The position numbers were made by a program, and so were the translations under genes. Source: Fibrella forsythiae (GTDB lineage Bacteria > Bacteroidota > Bacteroidia > Cytophagales > Spirosomataceae). From it: a DNA stretch of 64,000 nt. Shown here in pieces: positions 44,188 through 52,684 of the stretch. The notes beneath the pieces were generated by a model. The model was given only the letters and a program-made list of their open reading frames with translations, was not told the DNA's origin and searched no databases. The DNA lies in the NCBI RefSeq assembly GCF_017353175.1, contig NZ_JAFMYW010000005.1, positions 124,001 to 188,000 of the forward strand, written 5' to 3'. The stretch's first letter is position 1; each line of letters begins with the position of its first letter.

Positions 44188-44927
44188 CAACACCTGTCTG
44201 TATCATTATTCCCTGTTATAACGAAGCCGACCGCCTGCCCGCCGATGCTTTTCTGGCCTATCAGCAGACGCACCCCGACGTGTCGTTTTGTTTCGTGAAC
44301 GATGGTAGCCGCGACCGTACCGCCGACGTACTGGCTGAGTTACAACAGAAAAACCCGGCGCAGATCGACGTATTGAATCTGGCTCAAAATCAGGGGAAAG
44401 CAGGGGCCGTGCGGTCAGGCATGCTGCATGCTGCGCAGCAGGGGCACCTCTACCTCGGATATTTCGACGCCGACCTGGCAACACCTCTGGCTGCTATTGA
44501 TGATCTGCGGCTGGTGCTCGACAAACACCCCGACTGCGTGTTTGTGATGGGCTCCCGAATCAAACACCTGGGCGTGAATATTAAACGGGATGCGTTCCGG
44601 CATTATGTGGGGCGAATCATCGCCACGATCATCAGCCTGATTCTCAAGCTCCCTGTTTATGATACCCAATGCGGCGCGAAACTTCTTCGGAACACCGTTG
44701 TGCCAATTGTGTTCCACGATGCTTTCATTAGTCCGTGGTTATTTGACGTGGAACTGATCGCGCGGCTGGTTGGGCATTTCGGCAGGCCCAACCTTCATGG
44801 CAAACTGCTGGAAGAGCCCCTGCAGGAATGGATCGAGCAAGCCGACTCACGCCTAAGCTCTACCTATATATTTCGTATGTGGACCGAGATGTACCGCATT
44901 TATCGCACATACAGTCATTTGCGTTGA
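44184..44927 (+). CDS. Family 2 glycosyltransferase (polyprenyl-phosphate sugar synthase-like)
   Basis: A 247-residue cytoplasmic-face GT-A enzyme. The N-terminus CIIIPCYNEADRLP, nucleotide-binding NDGSRD (39-44) and metal-binding DADLATP (95-101), then DTQCGAKLLR and PWLFDVELIAR, match dolichol/polyprenyl-phosphate mannose or glucose synthases. There are no C-terminal helices, so it is the soluble DPM1-like type. It probably makes the lipid-linked sugar used by the GT-C-like neighbours. Overlap of 4 nt with the upstream gene and a 6-nt gap to the downstream one show a tight operon. Confidence 0.92.
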   Translation: MTTPVCIIIPCYNEADRLPADAFLAYQQTHPDVSFCFVNDGSRDRTADVLAELQQKNPAQIDVLNLAQNQGKAGAVRSGMLHAAQQGHLYLGYFDADLATPLAAIDDLRLVLDKHPDCVFVMGSRIKHLGVNIKRDAFRHYVGRIIATIISLILKLPVYDTQCGAKLLRNTVVPIVFHDAFISPWLFDVELIARLVGHFGRPNLHGKLLEEPLQEWIEQADSRLSSTYIFRMWTEMYRIYRTYSHLR

Positions 44928-44933
44928 CCCGTT

Positions 44934-46628
44934 ATGCTTTTTTCACCAAAAAAGTCGCTACAAACGCCATTGAGAAGCGCTTCTCCGTGGCTGGCCTGGT
45001 TGCTTATTGCTCTTCCTGTACTTCTCTTCGCCAGTATTGCCCTACGCTATGTTGAGAACATCCCCTGGTATGATGACGTTGAGATGTTCATCGTCTTCAT
45101 TCAGGATTATTACAAGGTCGATACCCTGCACGATAAAATCTACTGGCTATTAGAACCTAATAACGAACATCGTATCCTGTTTGCCAAGCTGGCGGCCCTG
45201 TTCACCTACCTGACAACCGGGCACATGAACTTCCGGGGCATGACGCTCATTGGTAATCTGTTCCTGTTCTTCAGCTTTGGCCTGTTATACACCGTTTTCC
45301 GGTCAATGCGGCTGTCTGTATGGGCGTTTGTTCCGGTGCCGTTTATTCTGTTGCATCCGCAATACTTCATGACCATCAGCTGGAGTATTACCAGCCTTCA
45401 GCACCCGGTCGTTCTGTTCCTTTCCTGCTCGGTAATGTACCTGCTGTCTCGAAGCGGGCGAAGCCGGTTTCTGTGGGCTATACCCTTACAGATCTTCGCG
45501 TCAGTCTCTATGAGCAATGCCCTGTTCGGGTGGCTTAGCGGCGGTGTAATTCTCTGGCGTCAGGGCCATTACAAGCGGCTGATCATCTGGCTGGTTACGG
45601 GGGTGATCACCATGATCCTGTACGTGCAGGGCTTTACCAACGCACAGGGCCACGGTCAGAGTCTGGAGTTTCTGATTCATAAACCGCACCTGGTTATCAT
45701 CGGCTTTTTGTCGTTTATCGGCGGTTCGTTTGATATTCTGCCACTGCTTCCGTATCAGTGGCGTGGCATTCTGCCCACCATTGGGGGCCTGTTGCTGGTT
45801 AGTACTGCTCTCTGGTTGATCAGTCAGATGAGCTGGCCGTTCCGGCGGCGTATTGCGGTGCCAGACAACAAATCGGTGCGGGCCATGAACAATAATTTTT
45901 TCCTGGGTTGCTATGGCCTACTGTTGATCAATGCTACTGCCGTAGGACTATTACGGATGCGCTACGGATATGGTGTTATGTTGGTGAGCAACTACATGAT
46001 CTACCCGGCATTGCTGATTTGCCTATTGTATCTTAACGGTTTGCAGGAAGTAAGCCAGCGTCAGCGGCCCGTCTGGCAGCGGATTGGTATGGTAGTAGGG
46101 CTATTGATCTGGACGATGTCATATTTCTGGCATTTGCCCGAAATGCTTTTCCGAAACAAGTTTGTGCTGGCCGCCGCCTACAACCAGGAACACAACGGAA
46201 TTGGCCTTGGCGGGCAAGTTGGTACCTTTCTCGAAGGGTACATCAATACGGCCCTCGACGGTGCCGTTAAGCAGGGATACTATGTCTTCCCCGAGAGCCC
46301 GGTGGCCGATTTTCCGGTCAGCCGTGACCCGCTACCAGCCGTTGTTCGCCTGGCCAATGAAGATACGTATATCATTGAGGCAGATGGGCCGCCCGAGCCA
46401 CTTGATCTGGCCTATGCGGTGCTTCAGTCGCCCGACCATACGTACCTGGCTCCAACCAAAACGCCTTACCGCCTGGCTACATTCTGGTTGCGCCGTCCAT
46501 CAACCGTTCTTCAGGCAGAACTACGGGCCAGCGATCTAAGAACCGGCACATATCGTGTAGGCTGGGCTCGTTCTTCGTCGGCTGGGAAGAGCATTCAGTT
46601 TTCCGATAAGATCATCATTGTTAGGTAG
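44934..46628 (+). CDS. Polytopic membrane protein, GT-C-like, unrecognised family
   Basis: A 564-residue protein with about ten membrane helices and a soluble C-terminal region of about 110 residues. The first periplasmic loop has YVENIPWYDDVEMFIVFIQD and EPNNEHRILFAKL; acidic pairs and EHR in this position are typical of GT-C enzymes of the mannosyl/arabinosyl type. I cannot name a family. It lies 6 nt after the GT2 gene, so a second transferase or a flippase-like partner in the same pathway is the best inference. The gene ends at a 20-bp palindrome shared with the convergent gene. Confidence 0.72.
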   Translation: MLFSPKKSLQTPLRSASPWLAWLLIALPVLLFASIALRYVENIPWYDDVEMFIVFIQDYYKVDTLHDKIYWLLEPNNEHRILFAKLAALFTYLTTGHMNFRGMTLIGNLFLFFSFGLLYTVFRSMRLSVWAFVPVPFILLHPQYFMTISWSITSLQHPVVLFLSCSVMYLLSRSGRSRFLWAIPLQIFASVSMSNALFGWLSGGVILWRQGHYKRLIIWLVTGVITMILYVQGFTNAQGHGQSLEFLIHKPHLVIIGFLSFIGGSFDILPLLPYQWRGILPTIGGLLLVSTALWLISQMSWPFRRRIAVPDNKSVRAMNNNFFLGCYGLLLINATAVGLLRMRYGYGVMLVSNYMIYPALLICLLYLNGLQEVSQRQRPVWQRIGMVVGLLIWTMSYFWHLPEMLFRNKFVLAAAYNQEHNGIGLGGQVGTFLEGYINTALDGAVKQGYYVFPESPVADFPVSRDPLPAVVRLANEDTYIIEADGPPEPLDLAYAVLQSPDHTYLAPTKTPYRLATFWLRRPSTVLQAELRASDLRTGTYRVGWARSSSAGKSIQFSDKIIIVR

Positions 46629-46667
46629 TCATGGCGACTATGCCGACCGGCATAGTCGCCATGACTA
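46626..46667. terminator. 20-bp perfect palindrome between convergent genes
   Basis: Arms 46626-46645 (TAGTCATGGCGACTATGCCG) and 46648-46667 with a 2-nt centre. It begins at the stop codon (TAG) of the membrane protein gene and ends at the stop of the phytanoyl-CoA dioxygenase-like gene, so it fills the whole gap. A bidirectional terminator is likely. Confidence 0.75.
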
Positions 46668-47693
46668 CTACAACGACTCCCCGCCCTGGAAGATGTCTTC
46701 CTCCTGTGGAAGTAGCGGGTTCTTGAATACGTCTGCGTTGTTATACGAATACCGTTCAGGTTCTTTGTTTGCTTCTGAGCGGTGGTGTTTGTACGCATTT
46801 TGCGACGAATAATGGCAGACGTACGATTTCCGGGTCTGATGTTCATTCGTTATCGGGTTGCCACCGTGAGCCAGCGCAGCATGCCAGATCAGTAAGTCGC
46901 CCTTTTTGATCAATAACGTTTCGCGCTGTAAACCTTTACTCTGGCAGGCTTCGTCCAGGTAATTGGCAAAGTCGTTTGGGTCATTGGTCGACTCATTGTT
47001 GAAGAAGATCCCATTTCCGAAATCGAACTTGCGGATGGTATGTGAGCCCGGATAGTAAAACAACGGGCCGGAATCTGGCTGTACATCTTCGAGCGCAATC
47101 CAGGCGGCGGCCAGATGGCTTGGGATTTCCGACACCACATAGGCAAAGTCCTGGTGAGTAGGTTGCTGGCTGCCGTATTTAAAGAGCAGACTCTGCATGG
47201 CCACTACCCGGTCATTGAAAACGGCTTCCAGGAAGGTCACGATATGCTTGTGGAGCATGATTTTCTTGCCAACTACCGAGGCGTTATGAAAATCCATATA
47301 CTTAATGTACGGGCCGTTGAGCACAGACTGCGGTACGTCTTTCACGGCTAAAACCGGTGTTTGGGTGTACTCAGGAAGGTCGATACGTACCTGCATGTCG
47401 TATTTTTCATGCTGATCGATCACACGTTCAACCTCACCCCAGAGCATATCGATCCAGTCGGTTGGAATTGCCTGCTCAAATATGACATAGCCATTTTGTT
47501 TCCAGAACTCCAGTTTCTCAGCCATATCATACGGCACCGAATCGCCGGGCGCAAACTGTTGGCTGAACTGCTGGATATTGGCTTCCTTCTTATCAATCCA
47601 TGGAATTGTCTGATAATCAAACTCGGTAACCCGCTTAGGCGCAGGCTGAAGGATCTGCTTGAGTATGCCCTTCAGACGGTTGGTAACGCTCAT
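46668..47693 (-). CDS. Phytanoyl-CoA dioxygenase family protein
   Basis: A 341-residue cytoplasmic Fe(II)/2-oxoglutarate oxygenase-like protein. The iron-binding HQD is at 180-182 (QQPTHQDFAYVV) and the distal His is in LLIWHAALAHGG (His277 likely). The core strand PDSGPLFYYPGSHTIRKF is characteristic. It should hydroxylate a small molecule or a sugar/lipid intermediate; no substrate can be assigned. It converges with the glycosyltransferase operon, and such oxygenases often lie in glycan or lipid clusters, so a tailoring role is possible but not shown. Confidence 0.88.
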   Translation of the reverse strand: MSVTNRLKGILKQILQPAPKRVTEFDYQTIPWIDKKEANIQQFSQQFAPGDSVPYDMAEKLEFWKQNGYVIFEQAIPTDWIDMLWGEVERVIDQHEKYDMQVRIDLPEYTQTPVLAVKDVPQSVLNGPYIKYMDFHNASVVGKKIMLHKHIVTFLEAVFNDRVVAMQSLLFKYGSQQPTHQDFAYVVSEIPSHLAAAWIALEDVQPDSGPLFYYPGSHTIRKFDFGNGIFFNNESTNDPNDFANYLDEACQSKGLQRETLLIKKGDLLIWHAALAHGGNPITNEHQTRKSYVCHYSSQNAYKHHRSEANKEPERYSYNNADVFKNPLLPQEEDIFQGGESL

Positions 47694-47744
47694 AAAAAAA
47701 CCATTTTAACGCGCGGTTCAGCGATTTATAGTAGGAAAAGGAAA

Positions 47745-47752
47745 CAAAGGTA
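47745..47752 (-). promoter_or_regulatory. -7 element of the phytanoyl-CoA dioxygenase-like gene
   Basis: The minus-strand reading is TACCTTTG, an exact TAnnTTTG, 52 nt before the ATG at 47693. No matching -33 TTTG was found at the usual spacing. Confidence 0.4.
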
Positions 47753-47847
47753 GGCAGATAGACAAGGAATCTGATGAAATTGAGGGCAACCATTTTTAAT
47801 AGTGTTCTGTTGCAAAATGGTATTGATTACTCTCCTTCGTCTAGTTT

Positions 47848-50800
47848 ATGTGGATTGTCCGGCTCGCACTTGAGAAGAAGTATACTATTGCCGTAATGGC
47901 ATTGCTAATACTGATAATGGGATCAGTGGCCAGTTTGCAAATGCCGACCGACATTTTTCCGCGTATCAATATTCCCGTAGTGTCGGTGCTGTGGGGCTAC
48001 ACTGGCCTATCGACGAATGAAATGGAGAAGATGATTACCAACTTCTCCGAAACTTCACTCATCAACAACGTATCTGATATTCAGCGTGTCGAGTCGCAAA
48101 CGTATAATGGTACAGCGGTAATTAAATTATATTTTCAACCAACGGTCAAAATAGAGGAAGCACTGGCGCAGGTATCGGCCATTTCGCAGACAATTCTGAC
48201 CCGGATGCCGCCCGGCACGCAACCGCCACTGATTGTTCGCTACAACGCCACCGACGTACCCGTACTGCAATTGGGCCTCTCGTCAGATAGCCTCACTGAA
48301 TCGCAAATCACCGACTATTCGGCTACCCGCATTCGCCCGCAGATGGCCACCGTGTCGGGAAGCCGGATGTCGCAGCCGTTCGGTGGCCGGTCCCGCCAGA
48401 TCATGGTCGATCTGGAACCCGATCAACTGATTGCCCGCGGAGTTACGCCGGAAGACGTGACCAACGCCGTTTCGGCACAGAACCTGACCCTCCCCAGCGG
48501 ATCGCTACGCCTCGATGAACGTGAATATGCTATTCGTCTGAATAGCAAACCCGACGTGATTTCGACCCTCAACGACGTACCTGTGAAGATCGTTAACGGC
48601 GTTACGGTGCATATGCGTGATGTGGCCAACGTGCACGACGGATCGGCCGTACAAACCAACGTGGTCAAACAGGATGGTAGCCGGGGCGTTTTGCTGAGTG
48701 TGGTAAAAACGGGTAACGCCTCGACCACCCGCGTCGTCGACGAGATCAAGAACCGTATCCTGCCCACCATTCGGGCATCGGCCCCGTCGGGGCTACGGCT
48801 GGTAGCGCTTTTCGATCAATCTATTTTCGTACGGGCATCCATCAAAGGCGTGGTGGTCGAGGGCATTATTGCGGCCCTGCTCACGGCGGCTATGATTCTG
48901 ATCTTCCTGGGTAGCTGGCGTAGTACCCTGATCGTCGCGATCTCGATTCCGTTGTCAATCCTGGCCTCGCTAACAACGCTTTATCTGCTGGGCGAAACGC
49001 TGAATATCATGACCCTGGGCGGCCTGGCGCTGGCCATCGGTATTCTGGTCGATGACGCCACGGTGACTATCGAAAACATTCACCGGAATGAGGAACTGGG
49101 CCTTCCGCTTCGGGAAGCGATTCTGGAAGGGGCGGCGCAGATTGCTACGCCCACACTGGTGGCCACTCTGACGATCTGTATCGTGTTCGTGTCCGTGTTG
49201 TTTCTCGAAGGCCCCGCCCGGTTTCTGTTTGGGCCGCTGGCAATGGCCGTGGTGTTCGCCATGCTGGCCTCCTACATTCTGTCGCGGACGCTGGTGCCGA
49301 TGCTCGCCGATCTGATGCTGCGGAACGAACATAAACACGTAGCAGCCGATGAAATTGGGCACGGTGCTGAGCCAAATCACCCACGCCCATCGCGCAATTT
49401 TTACGACCGTTTCAACGCCGGATTTGAGCGCTTTCAGAACAGTTACCTTGGTGCTCTGATCTGGTCACTCAATCACCGGAAGACAATTTTGGCCATGTTT
49501 GCCCTGGCGGTAGGCCTCACTGCGGCGATGGTTCCGTTTGTTGGCCGCGACTTCTTTCCGCGTGTTGATGCCGGGCAGATCAAACTTCACCTGCGGGCTC
49601 CAGTCGGCTCCCGGATGGAAGAAACAGAACGCCTGGCCGCCGAAACAGAAGCCATCATCCGGGAGGTGATTCCCGAGCGCGATGTTGCCTCGGTGATCAG
49701 TAACATTGGCATTACGGCCGAACGTTACAACTTCATTTTTACCGATAATGCTGCTGCTGGTGCCGGTGACGCCGAATTGCTGATTTCGCTGTCGGAAGAC
49801 CCCAGCCACCCTACCGACGAGTACATCCGCGAACTACGGGCTCGCCTGCGCGAAGAGATGCCCGACGTTACCTACTTCTTTTTAGCCGCCGACATTGTGG
49901 GACAGATCCTGAATTTCGGTCTGACTTCCCCCATCGACGTTCAGGTCAGTGGGTTCGACCGGGGTAATAACCTGAAAATTGCCCGCGAAATGCGGCAGCG
50001 TATTGCCCAGATTCCCGGCGCGGTCGACGTGCATATTCACCAGGTGCTCGACGCGCCCGAGATTTTCCTGGAAGTAGATCGTGAACGGGCTAATCAGTTT
50101 GGCCTGACCGAACAGCGCGTGGCCACCAACCTGAATATTTCGCTGAGTGGCACGGCCCAGGTACGTCCCAACTTCTGGCCTGATCCGGTAACCGGCTTCC
50201 CGTACCTGATTGCCGTACAAACGCCGCCTTACAAGATGGACAGTTACGATAAGTTGCTCCGTACGCCGCTGGTTTCCAACCAGTCTATGACGCCGCAACT
50301 GCTAAGCAATGTGGCTACGGTAAAACGCAGCACTACGCCGCAGATCATCAACCGGGTGAACACGCAGCCTACTTACGATGTCTATGCCGCCGTTGAACGG
50401 ACCGACCTTGGTTCGGTAGCTACGGAACTGGAAAAGCTGGCCAAGGAATATGAGCCGCAATTGAAGCCCGGCAACAAAATAGCCATTCGCGGGCAGGTCG
50501 AAAGTATGGAAAGTGCCTTCAGCCGTCTGGGTATCGGTATCGTGTTTGCGGCCGTGCTTGTGTACCTGCTGATGGTCGTTAATTTCCAGTCGTTCCGCTA
50601 TCCGTTCATCATCATTACGGCCCTGCCCGGTGCCCTTTGCGGTATGGTCTGGATGCTTTTCCTGACACACACCACGTTCAGTATTCCGTCGTTGATGGGT
50701 GCCATTATGAGCGTCGGGGTGGCCACGGCCAACAGTATTCTGATGGTCAGTTTCGCCAAAGACCATTTGCCCGAGATTGATAATAACGCCTATGAGGCCG

Positions 50801-51027
50801 CCCTTGAGGCTGGCCGCACCCGACTACGCCCCATTCTGATGACCGCCATTGCCATGATCATCGGTATGTTGCCCATGTCGCTGGGGCTTGGCGAAGGAGG
50901 AGAGCAGAATGCGCCATTAGGCCGCGCCGTTATTGGCGGCCTGTTGCTGGCTACGTTCACTACGCTGTTGTTCGTACCAACCGTTTTCAGCTATCTGGCA
51001 GGAGATAAAAAGAAGAGTCATTCGTAG
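47848..51027 (+). CDS. HAE1-type RND efflux pump
   Basis: A 1059-residue inner-membrane RND permease. The start MWIVRLALEKKYTIAVMALL is the first helix; the periplasmic porter domains follow (MPTDIFPRINIPVVSVLW). TM4 has the proton-relay pair in GILVDDATVTIEN, and the duplicated second half is complete to the final TTLLFVPTVFSYLAGD. The double Asp marks it as AcrB/HAE1-like rather than metal CzcA-like, so the substrate is probably hydrophobic compounds. The outer membrane factor and adaptor genes follow, separated by a DUF952 gene, with the pump first instead of the adaptor. Confidence 0.93.
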   Translation: MWIVRLALEKKYTIAVMALLILIMGSVASLQMPTDIFPRINIPVVSVLWGYTGLSTNEMEKMITNFSETSLINNVSDIQRVESQTYNGTAVIKLYFQPTVKIEEALAQVSAISQTILTRMPPGTQPPLIVRYNATDVPVLQLGLSSDSLTESQITDYSATRIRPQMATVSGSRMSQPFGGRSRQIMVDLEPDQLIARGVTPEDVTNAVSAQNLTLPSGSLRLDEREYAIRLNSKPDVISTLNDVPVKIVNGVTVHMRDVANVHDGSAVQTNVVKQDGSRGVLLSVVKTGNASTTRVVDEIKNRILPTIRASAPSGLRLVALFDQSIFVRASIKGVVVEGIIAALLTAAMILIFLGSWRSTLIVAISIPLSILASLTTLYLLGETLNIMTLGGLALAIGILVDDATVTIENIHRNEELGLPLREAILEGAAQIATPTLVATLTICIVFVSVLFLEGPARFLFGPLAMAVVFAMLASYILSRTLVPMLADLMLRNEHKHVAADEIGHGAEPNHPRPSRNFYDRFNAGFERFQNSYLGALIWSLNHRKTILAMFALAVGLTAAMVPFVGRDFFPRVDAGQIKLHLRAPVGSRMEETERLAAETEAIIREVIPERDVASVISNIGITAERYNFIFTDNAAAGAGDAELLISLSEDPSHPTDEYIRELRARLREEMPDVTYFFLAADIVGQILNFGLTSPIDVQVSGFDRGNNLKIAREMRQRIAQIPGAVDVHIHQVLDAPEIFLEVDRERANQFGLTEQRVATNLNISLSGTAQVRPNFWPDPVTGFPYLIAVQTPPYKMDSYDKLLRTPLVSNQSMTPQLLSNVATVKRSTTPQIINRVNTQPTYDVYAAVERTDLGSVATELEKLAKEYEPQLKPGNKIAIRGQVESMESAFSRLGIGIVFAAVLVYLLMVVNFQSFRYPFIIITALPGALCGMVWMLFLTHTTFSIPSLMGAIMSVGVATANSILMVSFAKDHLPEIDNNAYEAALEAGRTRLRPILMTAIAMIIGMLPMSLGLGEGGEQNAPLGRAVIGGLLLATFTTLLFVPTVFSYLAGDKKKSHS

Positions 51028-51116
51028 TTCTATACGCTTCGCTGTCGTTGAGAGTCATCAATTGGTTTTTTAGTAGATGACTATTAATGACGCCACAGGC
51101 AAATGACCATAAATCT

Positions 51117-51410
51117 ATGATCTATCATATCGTAACCAGGGCCGACTGGGACCGTCAGGCCAACGAGGCAGAGTATGAGGCCGCCAGTCTACAGACAGAA
51201 GGGTTCATTCATCTATCGACCAAAGAACAAGTGGCTGGTGTGTTGGAACGGTATTATCAGAACGTACCCGACTTATTGTTACTTCAGATTGATCCCAACA
51301 AGCTGATACACAATCTGCGTTATGAGCCAGCAACCAACGACGAGCATTTCCCGCACCTCTACGGCAAGCTGAACAGAGACGCCGTGGTGGCAGTGGAAGA
51401 AGTTAAATAG
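51117..51410 (+). CDS. DUF952 family protein
   Basis: 97 residues from ATG 51117. The family pattern is clear: MIYHIVTRADWDRQ at the start, ASLQTEGFIHLSTKEQV and LLLQIDPNKLIHNLRYEP in the middle, and FPHLYGKLNRDAVVAVEEV at the end. DUF952 proteins are small cytoplasmic folds related to ADP-ribosyltransferase-like or RES-type structures, with unknown activity. It lies between the pump and adaptor genes of an efflux system and is followed by a 27-bp perfect inverted repeat. Confidence 0.9.
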   Translation: MIYHIVTRADWDRQANEAEYEAASLQTEGFIHLSTKEQVAGVLERYYQNVPDLLLLQIDPNKLIHNLRYEPATNDEHFPHLYGKLNRDAVVAVEEVK

Positions 51411-51413
51411 CCT

Positions 51414-51486
51414 GTAGCACCGAAGCTCCAGCTTCGGTAGTCAGCTCTACGTGAATTATCTACCGAAGCTGGAGCTTCGGTGCTAC
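51414..51486. repeat. 27-bp perfect inverted repeat between DUF952 and adaptor genes
   Basis: Arms 51414-51440 and 51460-51486 (starting GTAGCACCGAAGCTCCAGCT) pair perfectly around a 19-nt loop. Each arm holds a nested palindrome, CCGAAGCTCCAGCTTCGG, so a cruciform with side hairpins is possible. The arm has no 7-nt unit. The adaptor ATG lies 8 nt after the right arm. Confidence 0.85.
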
Positions 51487-51494
51487 TTTTCCTT

Positions 51495-52592
51495 ATGAAA
51501 CGAATACTTCTTTTTCTGATTCCGCTTGGACTGGTTGCGCTTTTCATCTTTGTTGGCATACTGCCACGGATTAAAAATAACCACGAGTTGCTGGCCGACG
51601 CGGATGCCGAACGTACCCGCGAGCTGATCGTCAATGCTGTGTCGCTTCAACAAGGTATGGACTCAACCGGGCTGACGTTGCCGGGGCAGATCAGGCCGTT
51701 CCTCGAAACGCCCATTCGTGCCCGTTCGCAGGGGTTTGTGAAGAAACGGATGGCCGATATCGGCAATACCGTGCAGAAAGGCCAGCTCCTGGCCATACTC
51801 GACGTACCTGAAATTGAACAGGACCTCGCCCGTGCCCGCGCCGACCTTGATCTGGCCCAGACGAATCTGGCCCGTGTTACCAGTGTAACTCTGGCTGGTG
51901 CGGTTTCAAGACAGGATATCGATAACCGTCGCTCTGCGGTATCGGTAGCAGAAGCCAATCTGCGGCGGTTCCAGTCAGTACGTGGTTTGCAGGAAATTCG
52001 CGCACCATTCACGGGGCAGATCACCACGCGTGACGTTGAAGTGGGCGACCTTATTTCGCCCGCCAGCGTGAAGCCATTATACACACTGGTACAGACCGAT
52101 CGGCTTCGTGTGTATGTCGACGTGCCGCAGACGTATTACCAGCAGATCAAGGTTGGTATGCCCGCCACCGTGACAATTGCCGAGTTGAAAAACAGAACGC
52201 TGACCGGTACTGTAGCGCGGACGGGCGGTTCGTTGAACAACGATACCCGGACACTATTGACCGAGGTTATTATTCCGAATCCGGGCCGGGGTATTCCGTC
52301 CGGTTTGTATGCTCAGGTGAAATTCGCTCCACGTGGAGCCGCTCAGGGTGCAGTTATGTTACCCGCTAATGCTTTGAAAATGACTTCGAAAGGGCCACTT
52401 ACGGCCGTACTCGACGAGAATATGAAGGTTCATTTTCAGCCAATTACTCTGGGCCGCGATTACGGTACGGTTATCGAGGTTACCTCCGGCCTGACGGGTA
52501 GCGAACGCGTGATAACGAACCCGAACGATCGCCTTAAAGATGGCATGAAGGTTCGCTTACGGACGCAAAAAGTTAAACCCGCCCAGGCGTAA
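51495..52592 (+). CDS. RND efflux periplasmic adaptor (membrane fusion protein)
   Basis: A 365-residue protein from ATG 51495 with an N-terminal membrane anchor (ILLFLIPLGLVALFIFVGIL). The biotinyl-lipoyl-like halves are at ETPIRARSQGFVKKRMADIG and FTGQITTRDVEVGDLISPAS, flanking a coiled-coil hairpin (DVPEIEQDLARARADLDLAQTN region). The beta-barrel and membrane-proximal part are at the C-terminus (GLTGSERVITNP). It links the HAE1 pump upstream with the TolC-type protein downstream. Confidence 0.92.
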   Translation: MKRILLFLIPLGLVALFIFVGILPRIKNNHELLADADAERTRELIVNAVSLQQGMDSTGLTLPGQIRPFLETPIRARSQGFVKKRMADIGNTVQKGQLLAILDVPEIEQDLARARADLDLAQTNLARVTSVTLAGAVSRQDIDNRRSAVSVAEANLRRFQSVRGLQEIRAPFTGQITTRDVEVGDLISPASVKPLYTLVQTDRLRVYVDVPQTYYQQIKVGMPATVTIAELKNRTLTGTVARTGGSLNNDTRTLLTEVIIPNPGRGIPSGLYAQVKFAPRGAAQGAVMLPANALKMTSKGPLTAVLDENMKVHFQPITLGRDYGTVIEVTSGLTGSERVITNPNDRLKDGMKVRLRTQKVKPAQA

Positions 52593-52597
52593 AAAAA

Positions 52598-52676
52598 GAG
52601 GTTCAGATTTCAGGTGCTCCGCTTGTCTGCCAATTGGTTGCTCAGCGGAGCACCTGAAATCTGAAACCTGAACCTT
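52598..52676. repeat. Heptad-repeat hairpin before the outer membrane factor gene
   Basis: Core arms 52604-52623 and 52644-52663 pair over 20 nt (CAGATTTCAGGTGCTCCGCT and complement). The outer parts differ by one 7-nt unit: the right side holds an extra AACCTGA-type unit that the left side lacks. The tip is GCTCCGC/GCGGAGC. The TolC-type gene starts at 52685. Confidence 0.85.
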
Positions 52677-52684
52677 GACTTTTC

